Below are positions 31,701 through 41,469 of a DNA stretch of 64,000 bases, piece by piece. The notes beneath the pieces were generated by a model that was given only the letters and a program-made list of their open reading frames with translations, was not told where the DNA came from and searched no databases. Every line of letters starts with the position of its first letter. Position 1 is the first letter of the stretch. The translations under genes and the position numbers were made by a program. Origin of the DNA: Symbiodinium natans (Eukaryota; Sar; Dinophyceae; Suessiales; Symbiodiniaceae); contig CAJNDS010000419.1 in assembly GCA_905221605.1 (NCBI GenBank), positions 80,893-144,892 on the forward strand, read 5' to 3'.

Positions 31701-34700
31701 GCTGTTCATGATTTATGGGTAGTTGGAAGTTGCATAGAACCCCACATAAACTGGAGCCCAAGTCCTCAGCGACCAGAAAGCATAAGCTCCAAGGCCCTCA
31801 AGCAGCGTTGGAGGTCTGCACGAGATCTGGGGCCAACCTCCCTAAAGCCTGTACTCCCTAAACCCTAAACCCTAAGCCCTAAGCCCTATACACCTAACCC
31901 TGAACCCTAAACCATAAACCCTAAACCCTAAACTCGAAACCCTAAACCCTAAACCCTCAGGGCTTGTAGGATTCAAAGGGTTTCTAGGGCTCAGGGTTTT
32001 GGGTTCAGGGTGGTCGGTTGTAGGCCCCGACTCCCTCACACTGAGCGCCGCCATTCACCGCCGGCCGCTCAATGGCGCGGAGCATGTACCTTCGAGGACC
32101 CTGAACTCGAAAATCCGCTTCCGAGACTTCCGAGCGCCTCTCTGAAAGCTCCAACAGCCCCGCGCCTCACAGCCTTGAAGCCCTGAAAAGCTACTGCGGT
32201 GGTTGAGGGTTGAGGGTTTAGGGTTTACAGTTTGGGGTGTGTAGGGTTGAGGGTTCATGGTGTAGGGTGTAATTCTAGGGAGGTTGGGGTACCAGCTCAA
32301 AAAAATCGAGCCCCGACCGGACAGTTCTTGGGCTTCTGGGAGCCAACGTCGGCTGGGGGCTCTTCAGTGTGCCGCCGGCTTACAGGGCTTAGGGCTTGTA
32401 GGGTTCAAAGAGCTTATGGGGTTTATAAGGTTCATAGGGTTTTTTAGGGCTTATAAGGCTTATGGGGAGTTATAGGGCGTATAGGGCTTATAAGGTATAG
32501 GGCTTATCGGGTTCATAGAGCTTATAGGGTTCATGAGGTTTTACAGGGTTTATAGGGCTGAATAGGGCGGAAAGTGCTTATAGAGGGCTTATAGGGTTCA
32601 TAGGCTGGATGTTCCCCCCTTTGAATAAAGTCCTTAATAGGGATGATAATAGGAGGTACTATTATCCCTATTAAGGACTGTTGGTATAAGGGGGAACTTT
32701 CCCTGTCATAGGGCGGCTTATACCCAGTTTAGGGGGTTTATAGGGCTTGTAGGATTGATGGGGCGAGGAGGGCTTCAATTGAGGGTCCTTGGAAGGCTCC
32801 TGACTCATCCCCCAAAAACCCCTAAGCCCAAAGCGCGTGGAAGGGCCCGAGGCCGAGGGTGGCCCAAACTTAGCCATCGAAATCGGTCGCCTCTCCCGGG
32901 TTTAGGGTTTGGGGCTTAAGTTGAGGCTCTGTCTCCGGGCCTCTGGTCCTGTGCTCCCAAGCACTCGCCCCTCCAATCGCCTGGCGCGGGCCACACGAGC
33001 CTATGAACTCATGAACTTGCTTGTTCATGGGCGTGGATACCGAGACTGGGCGACCGGGAAGCCTTATTCACCTAAACCCCCAACGGTTCCCGCAATACTC
33101 CCTCAACTTGCCAAAGCAGCCTCGCACCTCCCACCGCTCAGAGGAGGAACCATTCCCCCTAAACCCCCCCAAAAGAAAGCCAAAGAACCCTGAAGCCCTG
33201 AAGCCCTGAAGCCCGAAACCCTTGCCAAGGAGGTCCCAGGAGCTCCAATCTCCAAAGAGGCAGTCCACAGGCTGGTTGCAGTGGTGTGGGCACCTGTTAT
33301 GTGGGCAGCGGGTTTGGGGTAGGGTCTCGGGTCCCGGGTCTAGGGTTTTAGAGCCTGTGGTGGTTGTAGGGTCTGCACCGCCACATCAGCCGTGAGGGTC
33401 TTGGGGTGGTTATAGGATTCGGGCTTGAGTGCTTCTAGGGTCGCACCGGCTTCGTTGCTCGCGGCTTTGTGTGCGAGGGTACTGGGGCTTCGAGCTTGAG
33501 ATAGACGCCTTGCTTGTGCTGTGATCCGGCCCGGCAGTTCGGTTTCTAAGGCTTGTCTTGCAGATCTGGGAGCCTGGTGGCAACATACCATGTTGCCGCG
33601 GTGTCACAAGAAAAAAGGGTGGGGTGCGTTGTGGGCAAAACCTGACAAGCCAGAACCCCCACCCCGAAACCCTGACAGCTATCGACAAGAGCCCCTATTG
33701 TAAAACACCCCCCTCCTCGAACAAAACGAAAAAGAAGCAAACAGAGCAAACAAAAACAAACATAATTCGTATATTAGTATTCTTTATTCTTGTTAGTAAT
33801 CATAACACCCGAGAGCCTCTTCGTCTCCAAAAGTGGTCCTTGGCACAGCTTTCCGCCGCAGCTGCTTTCCTCGCTCAGAAGCCACCCAACTTCCCCCTTA
33901 AATTGCTTACAGGGCTATGGGCTTTAGGGTTTGCCACACAAGCCTAAAACTCGAAAATACCAAAAACATCCCAGAACCCGAAAACCCAGTATACACACGA
34001 AGCCAAAATCCCTGAGCACCCCAACTTTCCGGGACTGGTGATTGCTTAAAGCTTTCAGGTGTGCAGGGTTTTTGGATGGCTTGGTGTAGGCGGCCCTTGA
34101 GGGTTGAAGAAGAATTTCTTGGTCTCTTGTTGTCCGCCCCGCCTGGCTCTGCGGCATCCTACAAGTCTCCACCATCCCCACCCCCCCCTCCCCAGGGTTT
34201 AGGGTTTAGGGTTTAGGGTTTAGGGTTTAGGGTTTAGGGTTTAGGGTTTAGGGTTTAGGGTTTAGGGTTTAGGGTTTAGGGTTTAGGGCAAAGCATCCGG
34301 TCCTGGTTCACGGTGCGGTGCCGCTCGCAGAGCTGTGTGCACCTGGAATTCTCGAAGATTAGGGGCCAGGGCTTAGGGTAGAGGACTTCCGGAAATCATG
34401 TGTCTTGCTTGGGACTCCTTTCGAGGGAGATATAGTGGGTTAGAAGGTTTGTGGACATGGTCATTAGAGGGTTTGTAGAAATTTCGGTCTGGTTTTGCAA
34501 GAGTCTCGGGCTCACACGGCTTTGGGGTTAGGTCTTCGGGTCTAACCTCTATCTCCCTTGGAATCTTCCTCACAGTTCACGACCTACCTTTCCAGGGCTT
34601 ATTGACTTAGAAACCGTCACTGAATGACCGGCAGGAAGAACCCAACACCTTGGAATCACCCCCGGACCCTGTGATTCGCTGGTTGACTTAATATTAGACC

Positions 34701-37700
34701 CTGGGATTCAAGGTCAAGTGATATCTGATATCACTTCGTTCAACCACCAATAACCGCATTAAGTGCAGTATTACGCAAAGAACGTAGTGAGCGCGGTTGT
34801 ATTTAATATCGCTTTTTCACGTGCGGATACTATATTATAAACGAGTGAGCAAAGTGAATGAAGTGAACACCATCACTCATATTGTGAGGAGAACTCATTA
34901 CTATAATTACACATGAAGTGGGTTCAACCCCGCAAGCCCTCGCAAAAAATCTGCGCAAGTTCAGCATGAGGTGCAGGTCTAAGTTCTAGGCTCTGCATGG
35001 TACCCGGCAAGAAATACACATTATGGGGCAACCGCCAGGGGCCTCAGAATGTAGATCAACCCTCCAGATAGCTAGTTTTGAGGGTCCTTTGCGTTTTCGT
35101 CGAGTTGAGAGAGTGGGGCTATAGGTCGTTGCTCCAGAAGACTAGGCAGCTACGATTTCAGTCTGAGGCAGCTCTTCAACAATTTAACCGTAAGTGTAGG
35201 GTCTATAGGGCTGTTCGGGTTAGCCCTAAACAGTTCAGGCTTCGGGCCCCGTCAGAAGCCACTTAAGGCCAGGGCGTTGGCGAGGACCACTCAGACCACT
35301 CGTTGAAGATGCAATCCTGTTTGGGGTGTAGGACTACCTGAATGTTCAGGGTGTAGGAGGTGAGAACCCATGAGGATTGACACATGGGGGGGCTTCCGAA
35401 AAGAGGGTGAAACAAGCTCCTTCGCATGAACTGGGGGGCTTCTGGACATCCTCTTTGGCTGGCTTTAGGGTTTCAGGTTGCGGGGCCTTTGGGCTCTACA
35501 CTCCCAAACCCTAAACCTAAACCCTAAATCCCTAAACCCTAAACCCTAAACCCTAAACCCTAAACCCTAACCCTAAACCCTAAACCCTAAACCCTAAGAC
35601 CTAAACCCTACACCCTGTGCTGTGCGATTCCTCCGGAATGCAGGCTTCGCAGCCGGGAAGCTCGCAGGTCTGCACGGGTGGGAAGTTTGGGGGGGCAGGG
35701 GGGGGTTGGGGAGGGCTTGTAGGGTTTAGGGGTTTACGGGAGCTTTAAGGAGGGTTTTTGGTGGCTTGAAGGATAAGGGGCTTAAGGAAACTCAAGGCTT
35801 TGGGGGTGTTGAGGGCCTGCTTATGGAGTTGGGGCCTTGTGAGTTTATGGCTGCCATGTGCATGACAGACCCGTCCAGATGTCGTGCCAATCAGAGGATC
35901 TTTCTAAGGAATTCTTTGAGGCCAAAAAGATCCCTCCAGGTCTCAGTATGGCTCTGCAACACTAGCAGGGGGCTTGAGCTGCTACCACTTCCAGCCAATG
36001 TCTACACGCCCTGCGGGAGACACTTAGCGAGCTGTGACAGTATCACTTGAGAGGTGATGATGATGTACCGAAACCCCCTTCTGGTTTTGGAAGGTGTGGA
36101 GGGTGTGCTGGTTCAGCTGCTTCACAATCCTCAAACTCAGCACTGCCATCCTTCATGGGTAGGGCCTCCGTGACAATCTGCGAGCCACTGCAGGAGCTGT
36201 CCACAGTCGTCTCGAAGAAAAGCCGATCCTGTCTGGCTTAGGGTCTAGGGCCTAGGGTTTAGTGGGCTTGTGAAGCTTCAGGGCTTTTTGGAGGTGACGG
36301 GTGATTTAAGTAGGGAAGCCCTGCACCACGTACCTCCCCAGGGTTTGGGGTTCAGAGATTCGGGAGCTTTAGGCAATCCCGAAACCCCGCCTACATCCCC
36401 GAAAAACAGCTGAAGAGGATTCCAAGCATGCCTTTCGCCTGGGGACCCTCAACACCCTCTTTGGGGTTCAGGGTTGCCTGAGGGGCACTGCCCATTTCAA
36501 AGTGCATGTCACAGAGGGATGTTTAGGTGTTGACTGCCTGAGGCCTTAGGGCTGCAGACTTGTTGGGAGTTCTTGAACCCCTATACCCTCAAACCCCAAA
36601 CCCCAAACCCTAGAAGATGCCGCGCTTGAAGGTGCCGGTGGGATTTGATGGGTGTTTTTGGGGTTGTTCTTCTGATCTGCCCGCAGGGTGGCCGCCACAC
36701 CCCTCACGGAAGCCTCGTAGGGCTTGTCCGGCTCCAAGGTTAGCTGCCGCTGTCGCATACGAGTACCCGACCTTTGGGCGCTGGGGGATGGGGCCCCGCA
36801 AAAATCAAAACTAAACCTGAACCCTAAACCCTAAACCCTGAACCCTGAACCCTAAACCCTAAACCCTGAACCCTAAACCCTAAGCCCTAAACCCTAAACC
36901 CACCCTAAACCCTAAACCCCAAGTAAAAAAAAAAAACCTTAAGCCTGGAGCTGCGACCCCGGAGCCCCTCCTCCCACTCCTATTCCCTAAGCCCTGCGCC
37001 ACACGTCCCTAAATCCTCAACCTCCCTCCTCCTCACAGCGGTACCTTGCAAACCTACAGACTTGAGCCCCTAACTCTACGCTCTCTGTAGCTGCGGGTTA
37101 GGGTCTAGGGTTTAGGGTTTAGGGTTTAGGGGTTAAGGTTTAGGGTTTGGGTTTCGGGTTTAGGGTTCGGTATTCTTTCGGGTTTTACTAGTAGGGTTTT
37201 GAGCTTTTGGGGGCTTAGGGCTTCACAGCCCCCCGGAAGAGGTCCGTGCCCGCATGTCCTTGAGCAGCTTCCCATGCGCTCCCAGTCTGACCTCAGGTTA
37301 AAGGTTTAAGCTTGAGGGTTCAGGGTTTTGGATATCATGCCCTACATTGTACCATATTGCCTCATATTTCAGAATTCTTGGGTATACTTCAGTATATGAC
37401 AGCATGTCGCAGTCAGTATATGCCAGCATGTCGCAGTAAATTCCGTTTTGCTTTACGCAGCCTAAACCAAAAATCGGGAACCAAGGGTTCTTAGGGTTTC
37501 AGGCGTTAGGGTATAGGGTTCAGGCAACTGTCCATAGTACCATAGTAACAACAAGCCTGTCCCTGTTAACCCAAAGAGGTAAAGAACTGAACTCAAGCAT
37601 CCCAAAAGCCCTCTCGTTCTTTCCTGGAAAACACAAAACACCCAGACCTAAATGACTAAACCCTGAAGCTTGGGATGTTCCCCCTTATACTAACAGTCCT

Positions 37701-37981
37701 TAATAGGGATTCTAGCACCCCCCCTATTATAGTGCCTTCTAAGGACTGTTAGTATACGATGTTCCCCACCTACAGCTTTGGAGGCTCTTGGTGAAGCCCC
37801 GAAACCCCCAAGCCGCCCCCCTTGCACGAGCCAAAAGCTCGAGGAGCCGGCCACACGCAGTAGTACTTCTTGTCGCAATGGCCTTCTTCTCTATAGATGT
37901 ACATCATGTACAAATAAATAGATACATAAATAAATAAATATATATATATATGTACATTCTGTATATATATATATGCACTGT

Positions 37982-38033
<52 letters not shown>

Positions 38034-38690
38034 CAGAGCGCGAGAGAGAGAGAGAGAGAGAGCGAGCGAGAGAGATATATGTATATATGTGGAGACATCT
38101 ACTGCGCAAAAAGCTAAATGTTCATGGGAAATGCTGGAAAGCACCGAGAAGGTTGATGCCTATAGCCTATCCCCACTGATTTCTCAGTTTCCAGATATAA
38201 TGTCCTGCAGATTTTTACTTTAAAGCAGGGTGCACGGGGAGTAGACTTATACCCAGACACATGGCACAAGACATAACTAGTTATCCTCAACCCCCTGAAG
38301 CTCAGTCGTTGAAATGGGGATGCTTTCCCTTTCCATTAAACCCCCGCATTTTCTACGAAGTGTTTCTTCAACTTTCAACTGGTTCATTGTGTAGGGCCGT
38401 CGTTGTCGGCTAGATCCTTGCAACTCTTCAAGGCCCACTTCTCATGGGACATTCGACAGTCTTGATGGAATCAAAAGCCCCAAAAAAACCCTGGGTGGTT
38501 GTCAAAATTATGATCCCTTTCCTTTCGGGGTACCCTAAACCCTAAATTTTAGGTGCCGCATTATAATAGGGATCCAAAAAGGGGCCATAATTTTGACAGC
38601 CACCCACCTGACTCTTCGGCCCCGGCTTTCACACTCGCCCAGCTCCTTCGCCGCTTTGGCGTCGCAAGGCCTCGGGCAAGTCTGATCTGC
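28735..38690 (-). CDS. TSP1-repeat protein gene, series B (multi-exon)
   Basis: A second chain of minus-strand TSP1 exon pieces: 38608-38686 (CPRPCDAKAAKELGEC), 37250-37291 (SDWERMGSCSRTC), about 34288-34342 (CTQLCERHRTVNQDRMLC), about 33222-33282 (CPHHCNQPVDCLFGDWSSW), about 31365-31420 (TCPEATKKTSPCGVDHQDC), 30778-30839 (FWAGWSACTASCDGGVMTR), about 30600-30637, about 30415-30475 (TRTRRRSREIDKPARGN) and 28735-28799. Other open islands lie between them, including 32090-32182. These are presumably secreted or surface proteins by family. One transcript is assumed but not shown. Confidence 0.6.
29310..29331. repeat. Poly-C tract
   Basis: About 22 consecutive C followed by AAA. Confidence 0.95.
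29457..29950. repeat. 21-bp tandem repeat with orientation switches
   Basis: The unit GCGGGCAAGGTCCGAAAATTA is repeated about eight times (29457-29615), then about four units appear in reverse complement (29630-29735), then about ten in the first orientation again (29740-29950). The two switches create a hairpin-forming centre near 29737 (CGGCCCGGGAAAGGCCCG). The long open frames over this array (FRTLPAN and GPKISGQ repeats) follow from the 21-bp period being a multiple of three. Confidence 0.95.
29955..30112. repeat. Poly-C tract broken by TG
   Basis: About 155 bp that is almost all C with occasional TG or G. It abuts the 21-bp array. Pro- and Gly-rich open frames here are artefacts. Confidence 0.95.
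30778..30839 (-). CDS. TSP1 exon (WAGWSACTASCDGG)
   Basis: Acceptor TTCTTCGCAG|A. It reads I-G-F-W-A-G-W-S-A-C-T-A-S-C-D-G-G-V-M-T then R, followed by the likely GC donor AG|GCCGAT. All core TSP1 residues are present. An F2 element (30857-30946) lies in the intron just upstream of this acceptor. Confidence 0.8.
30857..30946. mobile_element. Introner-like element, family F2 copy 2
   Basis: Starts GTGGGTTTACGACA and ends TGTCGTAGACCCCC, i.e. a 14-bp terminal inverted repeat with two mismatches. It is flanked by ATGT on both sides. The core TAGACCCCCCAAATAG, then AAGGATTCCC, is shared with the other F2 copies. It lies about 18 bp 5' of the TSP1 exon at 30778-30839. Confidence 0.75.
31470..31870. 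CDS. Open region, strand unresolved
   Basis: Plus strand has a 124-codon open frame (31494-31868). Minus strand has shorter coding-like islands (SRADLQRCLRALELMLSG at about 31775-31830; MAARQDLAAATAKPENSRAA at about 31510-31580). Minus is favoured by context. No family was recognised. Confidence 0.3.
32090..32182 (-). CDS. Exon with clear splice sites, Ser/Gly-rich end
   Basis: A 93-nt exon with acceptor CTTTTCAG|G and donor TCGAAG|GTACAT, both consensus. It reads GFKAVRRGAVGAFREALGSL and then GSGFSSSGSSK, phase 0 both ends. It lies between TSP1 exons of series B and may be a linker. Confidence 0.5.
32611..32697. mobile_element. Foldback element, family F3 copy 1
   Basis: Starts GTTCCCCCCTTTGAATAAAG. 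The inverted repeat TCCTTAATAGGGAT...ATCCCTATTAAGGA forms a nearly continuous hairpin, and the end TTGGTATAAGGGGGAAC mirrors the start. Same family as 37674-37768. Confidence 0.75.
34194..34288. repeat. Interstitial (TTTAGGG)n array, about 13 units
   Basis: A perfect heptamer run. It begins directly at the 3' edge (minus sense) of the TSP1 exon at about 34288-34342, so the intron appears to start within or beside it. Confidence 0.9.
34288..34342 (-). CDS. TSP1 exon (CTQLCERHRTV)
   Basis: Acceptor GAATTCCAG|G at 34343/34342. It reads C-T-Q-L-C-E-R-H-R-T-V-N-Q-D-R-M-L-C. CxxxCxxxR-x-R is the TSP1 core without the Gly triplet. The next bases are the CCCTAAA array. A GC donor (GCCCTAAA) is possible but unproved. 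Confidence 0.6.
34690..34930. other. AT-richer segment with perfect palindrome; possible mobile-element remnant
   Basis: Contains the 21-bp palindrome AAGTGATATC-T-GATATCACTT at 34716-34736 and repeated GTGAATGAAGTGAAC-type words. No telomere-like repeat inside. No coding frame seen. It resembles the 11.8-12.1 kb segment in base composition. Confidence 0.35.
35515..35615. repeat. (CCCTAAA)n array
   Basis: About twelve units, with one shortened CCCTAA unit (35569) typical of telomere-type slippage. Confidence 0.9.
35900..36243 (-). CDS. Three adjoining exons of an unidentified gene
   Basis: Exon 36049-36243 reads ARQDRLFFETTVDSSCSGSQ, then IVTEALPMKDGSAEFEDCEA and ends KPEGGFGTSSSPLK. A short intron of about 46 nt (CTCAA|GTGATACT ... 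CTCCCGCAG|G) leads to ACRHWLEVVAAQAP (about 35960-36003). After TTGCAG comes SHTETWRDLFGLKEFLRKIL (about 35885-35962). The 65-codon first frame has no ATG, so it is an internal or 3' exon. No domain was recognised. Confidence 0.5.
36680..36765 (-). CDS. Probable exon, unidentified
   Basis: The minus strand reads R-Q-R-Q-L-T-L-E-P-D-K-P-Y-E-A-S-V-R-G-V and then AATLRADQKNNP between two repeat blocks. Edges unresolved. Confidence 0.35.
36817..36925. repeat. (CCCTAAA)/(CCCTGAA) mixed array
   Basis: About fourteen units alternating CCCTAAA and CCCTGAA. Confidence 0.9.
37250..37291 (-). CDS. TSP1 exon (DWERMGSCSRTCG)
   Basis: Acceptor CCTGAG|G and GC donor TGCGG|GCACGG, 42 nt, phase 2 both ends. 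It reads S-D-W-E-R-M-G-S-C-S-R-T-C. The first Trp and the SCSxTCG core are those of TSP1. Confidence 0.65.
37674..37768. mobile_element. Foldback element, family F3 copy 2
   Basis: The perfect 17-bp inverted repeat TATACTAACAGTCCTTA is at 37686-37702 and 37740-37756 (reverse complement). The decamer GATGTTCCCC occurs at both ends in direct orientation (37674-37683 and 37758-37767). The left end is shared with the copy at 32611, so the decamer may belong to the element and not be a target duplication. Confidence 0.75.
37935..38080. repeat. TA and GA microsatellites
   Basis: A TATATA run, then about 20 GA units, GAGCGA interruptions and a further TATATG run. Confidence 0.95.
38493..38605. mobile_element. 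Terminal-inverted-repeat element, family F4
   Basis: A 113-bp segment with the 20-bp inverted repeat GGGTGGTTGTCAAAATTATG (38493-38512) and its complement at 38586-38605, one mismatch. On the minus strand it starts CAG|GTGGGTGGC next to the open island 38608-38686 and ends CCACCCAG|G. The ends thus carry GT and AG as an intron would. Confidence 0.75.
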
Positions 38691-38716
38691 TGTGGTCAAA
38701 AACTAAGGTTCTCTTT

Positions 38717-38797
38717 GGGGTTTAGGGTTTAGGGTTTAGGGTTTAGCGTTTAGGGTTTAGGGTTTAGGGTTTAGGGTTTAGGGTTTAGGGTTTAGGG
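38717..38797. repeat. Interstitial (TTTAGGG)n array
   Basis: About eleven units, one with TTTAGCG. Confidence 0.9.
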
Positions 38798-39346
38798 TAT
38801 GCTCCTGCACCATAAAGATGGCCAGAGAAGGGCCGCTTATGCAAGGCAGTAGCTAGAGCTCGTGGTTCTAGACGTAAGGCTCCAGATGATGGACTGAAGG
38901 ACACGAAACATGCATACTCACCAAGAGCCGAGAAGGTGAAACCGGACAAAACTAAACCCGAAACCTCCCCCCTGAAGCCTACACCAAAAGGTTTAAGGGG
39001 GCGCGTTTTGCGATTCTCACTCTTGTGGCATGTGGCTGCAAAAACAAGGATCCCCCCCTCTTCGCCCCTTCCAGGGGTTTTAGGGTTTGAGAGGGTTGAC
39101 AAAACGACTTTATAGGGTCAAGGCTTGGGGCTTTTGGATCCAAAGCCTCCCAATGATCAGCCTTTTTGGGGCCGTCGACGCCACGTGGAGGTTCATGAGT
39201 AGTCATGTTTAGGGTTCAGGGTTTAGGGTTTACAGGGTTTAGGGTTTACAGGGTTTGGAGGAAAACTATGTAACAATGTGACATTTGGTATGCTCCCTAC
39301 TTTTGAGTACCTTTGAACCTCCAAGACTCTCAGTAAAAGCTACAAG

Positions 39347-39480
39347 TACCACTTGGGCGCTCGCTTGCCGCAGTGGTTGGGCACCCGGGCGATGTTGCCT
39401 TGATCCGATGCGGACTAGGGTGATGTGACATCTAGCGGAGAGGTAGATGGCTTTGGGGCAGAAGATGTCGCTCATTGCAA
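39347..39480 (-). CDS. Probable exon(s), unidentified
   Basis: The minus strand reads LAMSDIFCPKAIYLSARCHI and then TLVRIGSR. After an AAG|G acceptor a second frame reads NIARVPNHCGKRAPKWYL with a GTAGCT donor. The two are alternatives or adjoining exons. No family was recognised. Confidence 0.35.
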
Positions 39481-40274
39481 GGGTTTTTTCGGGCTTCCAT
39501 ACGCCCCGGCTCACTGACACCCCCATTGATTGATTTTGGGGGTTCAACCCTACTCTGAACCCAAATCCTGCAACCTCGGTTAACTCCCAGAGCCTGTGAT
39601 CACCCTGTATGACTTGCCAACCCAAACGCTGCAACTTTCTGAATGAGAAGAGAAGCCTCTAACCCTCCATCCCCCTGAGCGGGAATTTCAACCCTAAGCC
39701 CTAAACCCTAAACCCTAAACCTTAAGCCCTAAACCCTAAACCAGAAACCCAAAACCCTAAACCCTAAACTTGAAACCACCGAAAATCTGAAGCTTCTCTG
39801 CCAGGGTTCGGTGTCTGAAGCGCTGGTTGCCGCACCTTCGGTTGAAAATCCAGGAACGTCCCGGGATCACAGGAAGCCACGAGGCTTAGGGAGTTTGAGG
39901 CCTTCGGAAAGGGGGGGGGGGTGTTTAAGGGTTTTCGGGTTTAAATTTCAGGGCGGTCGGGCCTCTGGATTTTAAGGACTTAGGAGGTTTGGGGTAATTA
40001 AGCCCGGTAGGTGAAAAGACTTGGCCGCACTGCAAGGATACCCGGCGCGATTCTCTGCAGGCACGAAGGGGGGAGTGGGGGGGTCGGGGGTTCCGAGACC
40101 CCGGCTGTGTGCAGGCGCCCCACTCGGACCACGCCTGTCAGGGGTGGGGAGGTGGGGTGGGGTGGGGGAACCGGGTTCGGGCTCATGGGTTCATGCGGTT
40201 CAGGGTTTCCTAACATGTGGGCTATTTTGGGCTCAGAGGGCTGAGGATTGAGGATTTGTGGCCTGCATGCTGGC

Positions 40275-40395
40275 CCAGCAGAAGCTCTCAACGCATCCTC
40301 GCAGCCGGCCTCCCACAGACAGTCGACGCACACCTCATGGCCGCACCTCAGAACCAGTGAGCCCCACAAGAAGGGGCGCTGCTTGGAGGTCTTGC
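40275..40395 (-). CDS. RING-finger-like exon (CGHEVCVDC)
   Basis: The minus strand reads C-K-T-S-K-Q-R-P-F-L-W-G-S-L-V-L-R-C-G-H and then EVCVDCLWEAGCEDALRASA. C-x-H-x2-C-x2-C is the central pattern of a C3HC4 RING domain, which usually recruits E2 enzymes in ubiquitin ligases. The first two Cys of a RING would lie in the previous exon and the last two in the next. The exon boundaries were not resolved, so this is a partial domain. Confidence 0.5.
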
Positions 40396-40599
40396 ATAGG
40401 GATCTAATCACCTAACCGCAGCTGGTGTCAGACCATGTGCTCAGGGAGGGAGGGCTTAATTCATGGCTGAGCTTGTAAATTCTGTGATGCCGGGCTGGCG
40501 TTTCGATGGAAGGATTCGGGCTTCTGTTGCCAGTCGGATTGAAGTTCCAGGCGGTTTGTCGAGGGCAGCGACTCACCCGAAACATCGGGGCTTATCATA

Positions 40600-40700
40600 T
40601 AGGGGGTGAATAAATACTATTGCCTTATGGCCCCTTTATAACCCTACTACAACAACCACCCAAACGTACCCAAACCCTATTCTAATTATTCAGGGCCCCT
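40600..40700. mobile_element. Short terminal-repeat element, family F1 copy 3 (reverse orientation)
   Basis: The right end CCCTATTCTAATTATTCAGG then GCCCC is the reverse complement of the F1 start. The left end TATAGGGGGTGAATAA corresponds to the F1 end TTCCGACCCCTATA. It points the other way from the other four copies. Confidence 0.5.
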
Positions 40701-40704
40701 TGTT

Positions 40705-41202
40705 TTGGGCCCTGCGGAGAGCCGGAGGGTTCAGAGCCTAACCCATTTGGAGTCAAGGCGCGGCTGCTCCGAACAAGGCTCCATCATGGCCAGGGAGTCG
40801 TTGCATGCCCTCGGTGGGTCACTGAACAAAAGCCGCGACTGCGAAGCCTTGGGGGGCTTGAAACAAGATCCTGGCCCTTGCAACTCTGAACCAAGAACCC
40901 AACCGAAGGACCGACACGGTGCACGCTCGCCTTCGAGGCCCAAGCCGATGACTCAGTGCCGTCAAGAATCAGCCACAGAGCTCTCTGCTACTCAGTTCAA
41001 ACTATTCAGGTCCTTTGGGCAAGAAACCTATGAAGACCCAGGTTTCATAAGCCTTCCGTATGTTCCAACCGTCTGTATACCCCTTTGCTCCATGAGCCGT
41101 TCGGGTTTAGGCCTGGGCCCTGAGCCTTCAGGGTGTTCAGGGCTCCCTCCCACAACTGGGCAACCGCGCGCTCCACCGTTGGCAGCCGGGCTCAGGATCT
41201 GA
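40705..41202. CDS. Open region, strand unresolved
   Basis: The plus strand is open for 165 codons. The minus strand has an island reading R-A-C-N-D-S-L-A-M-M-E-P-C-S-E-Q-P-R-L-D and then SKW, with TSP1-like Cys spacing (about 40745-40830). The plus frame is Pro/Ser/Arg-rich without a recognised domain. I favour short minus-strand exons but cannot exclude a plus-strand gene. Confidence 0.3.
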
Positions 41203-41469
41203 GCTTTACACACGTTGCTACGCAGTTGAAGAAAGTAAACAGTCGACACACTGAACAGGACCGACAACCAACAGCATAGGATCGGATGGCTGGCCCCCAC
41301 TCAAAAAAAAAGGGACCATGACTACGGAATTGAGGGTGCTCCACGGGTGATCCAATGCTCCAGCTCTGGTGTCGGGCGTGACATGTAGCAGCGTTTTCTG
41401 CCCTTTTTTGCTCCTTCCATGACTCTCCCATGGTTCTCCCGTGGCTCTAGCCACATGCAGTGCCTAGCC

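Noticed and set aside
34910-34960. tRNA gene (GGGTTCAACCCC looks like a T-arm)
   Set aside because: No matching acceptor stem, D-arm or anticodon arm could be drawn around it.
37674-37768. GATGTTCCCC as a 10-bp target-site duplication of the F3 element
   Set aside because: The same decamer begins the other F3 copy at 32608, so it is more likely part of the element than duplicated target.
40011-40251. Gly/Pro-rich plus-strand frames
   Set aside because: G-rich low-complexity stretch, and the minus strand carries a better-supported RING-like exon next to it.
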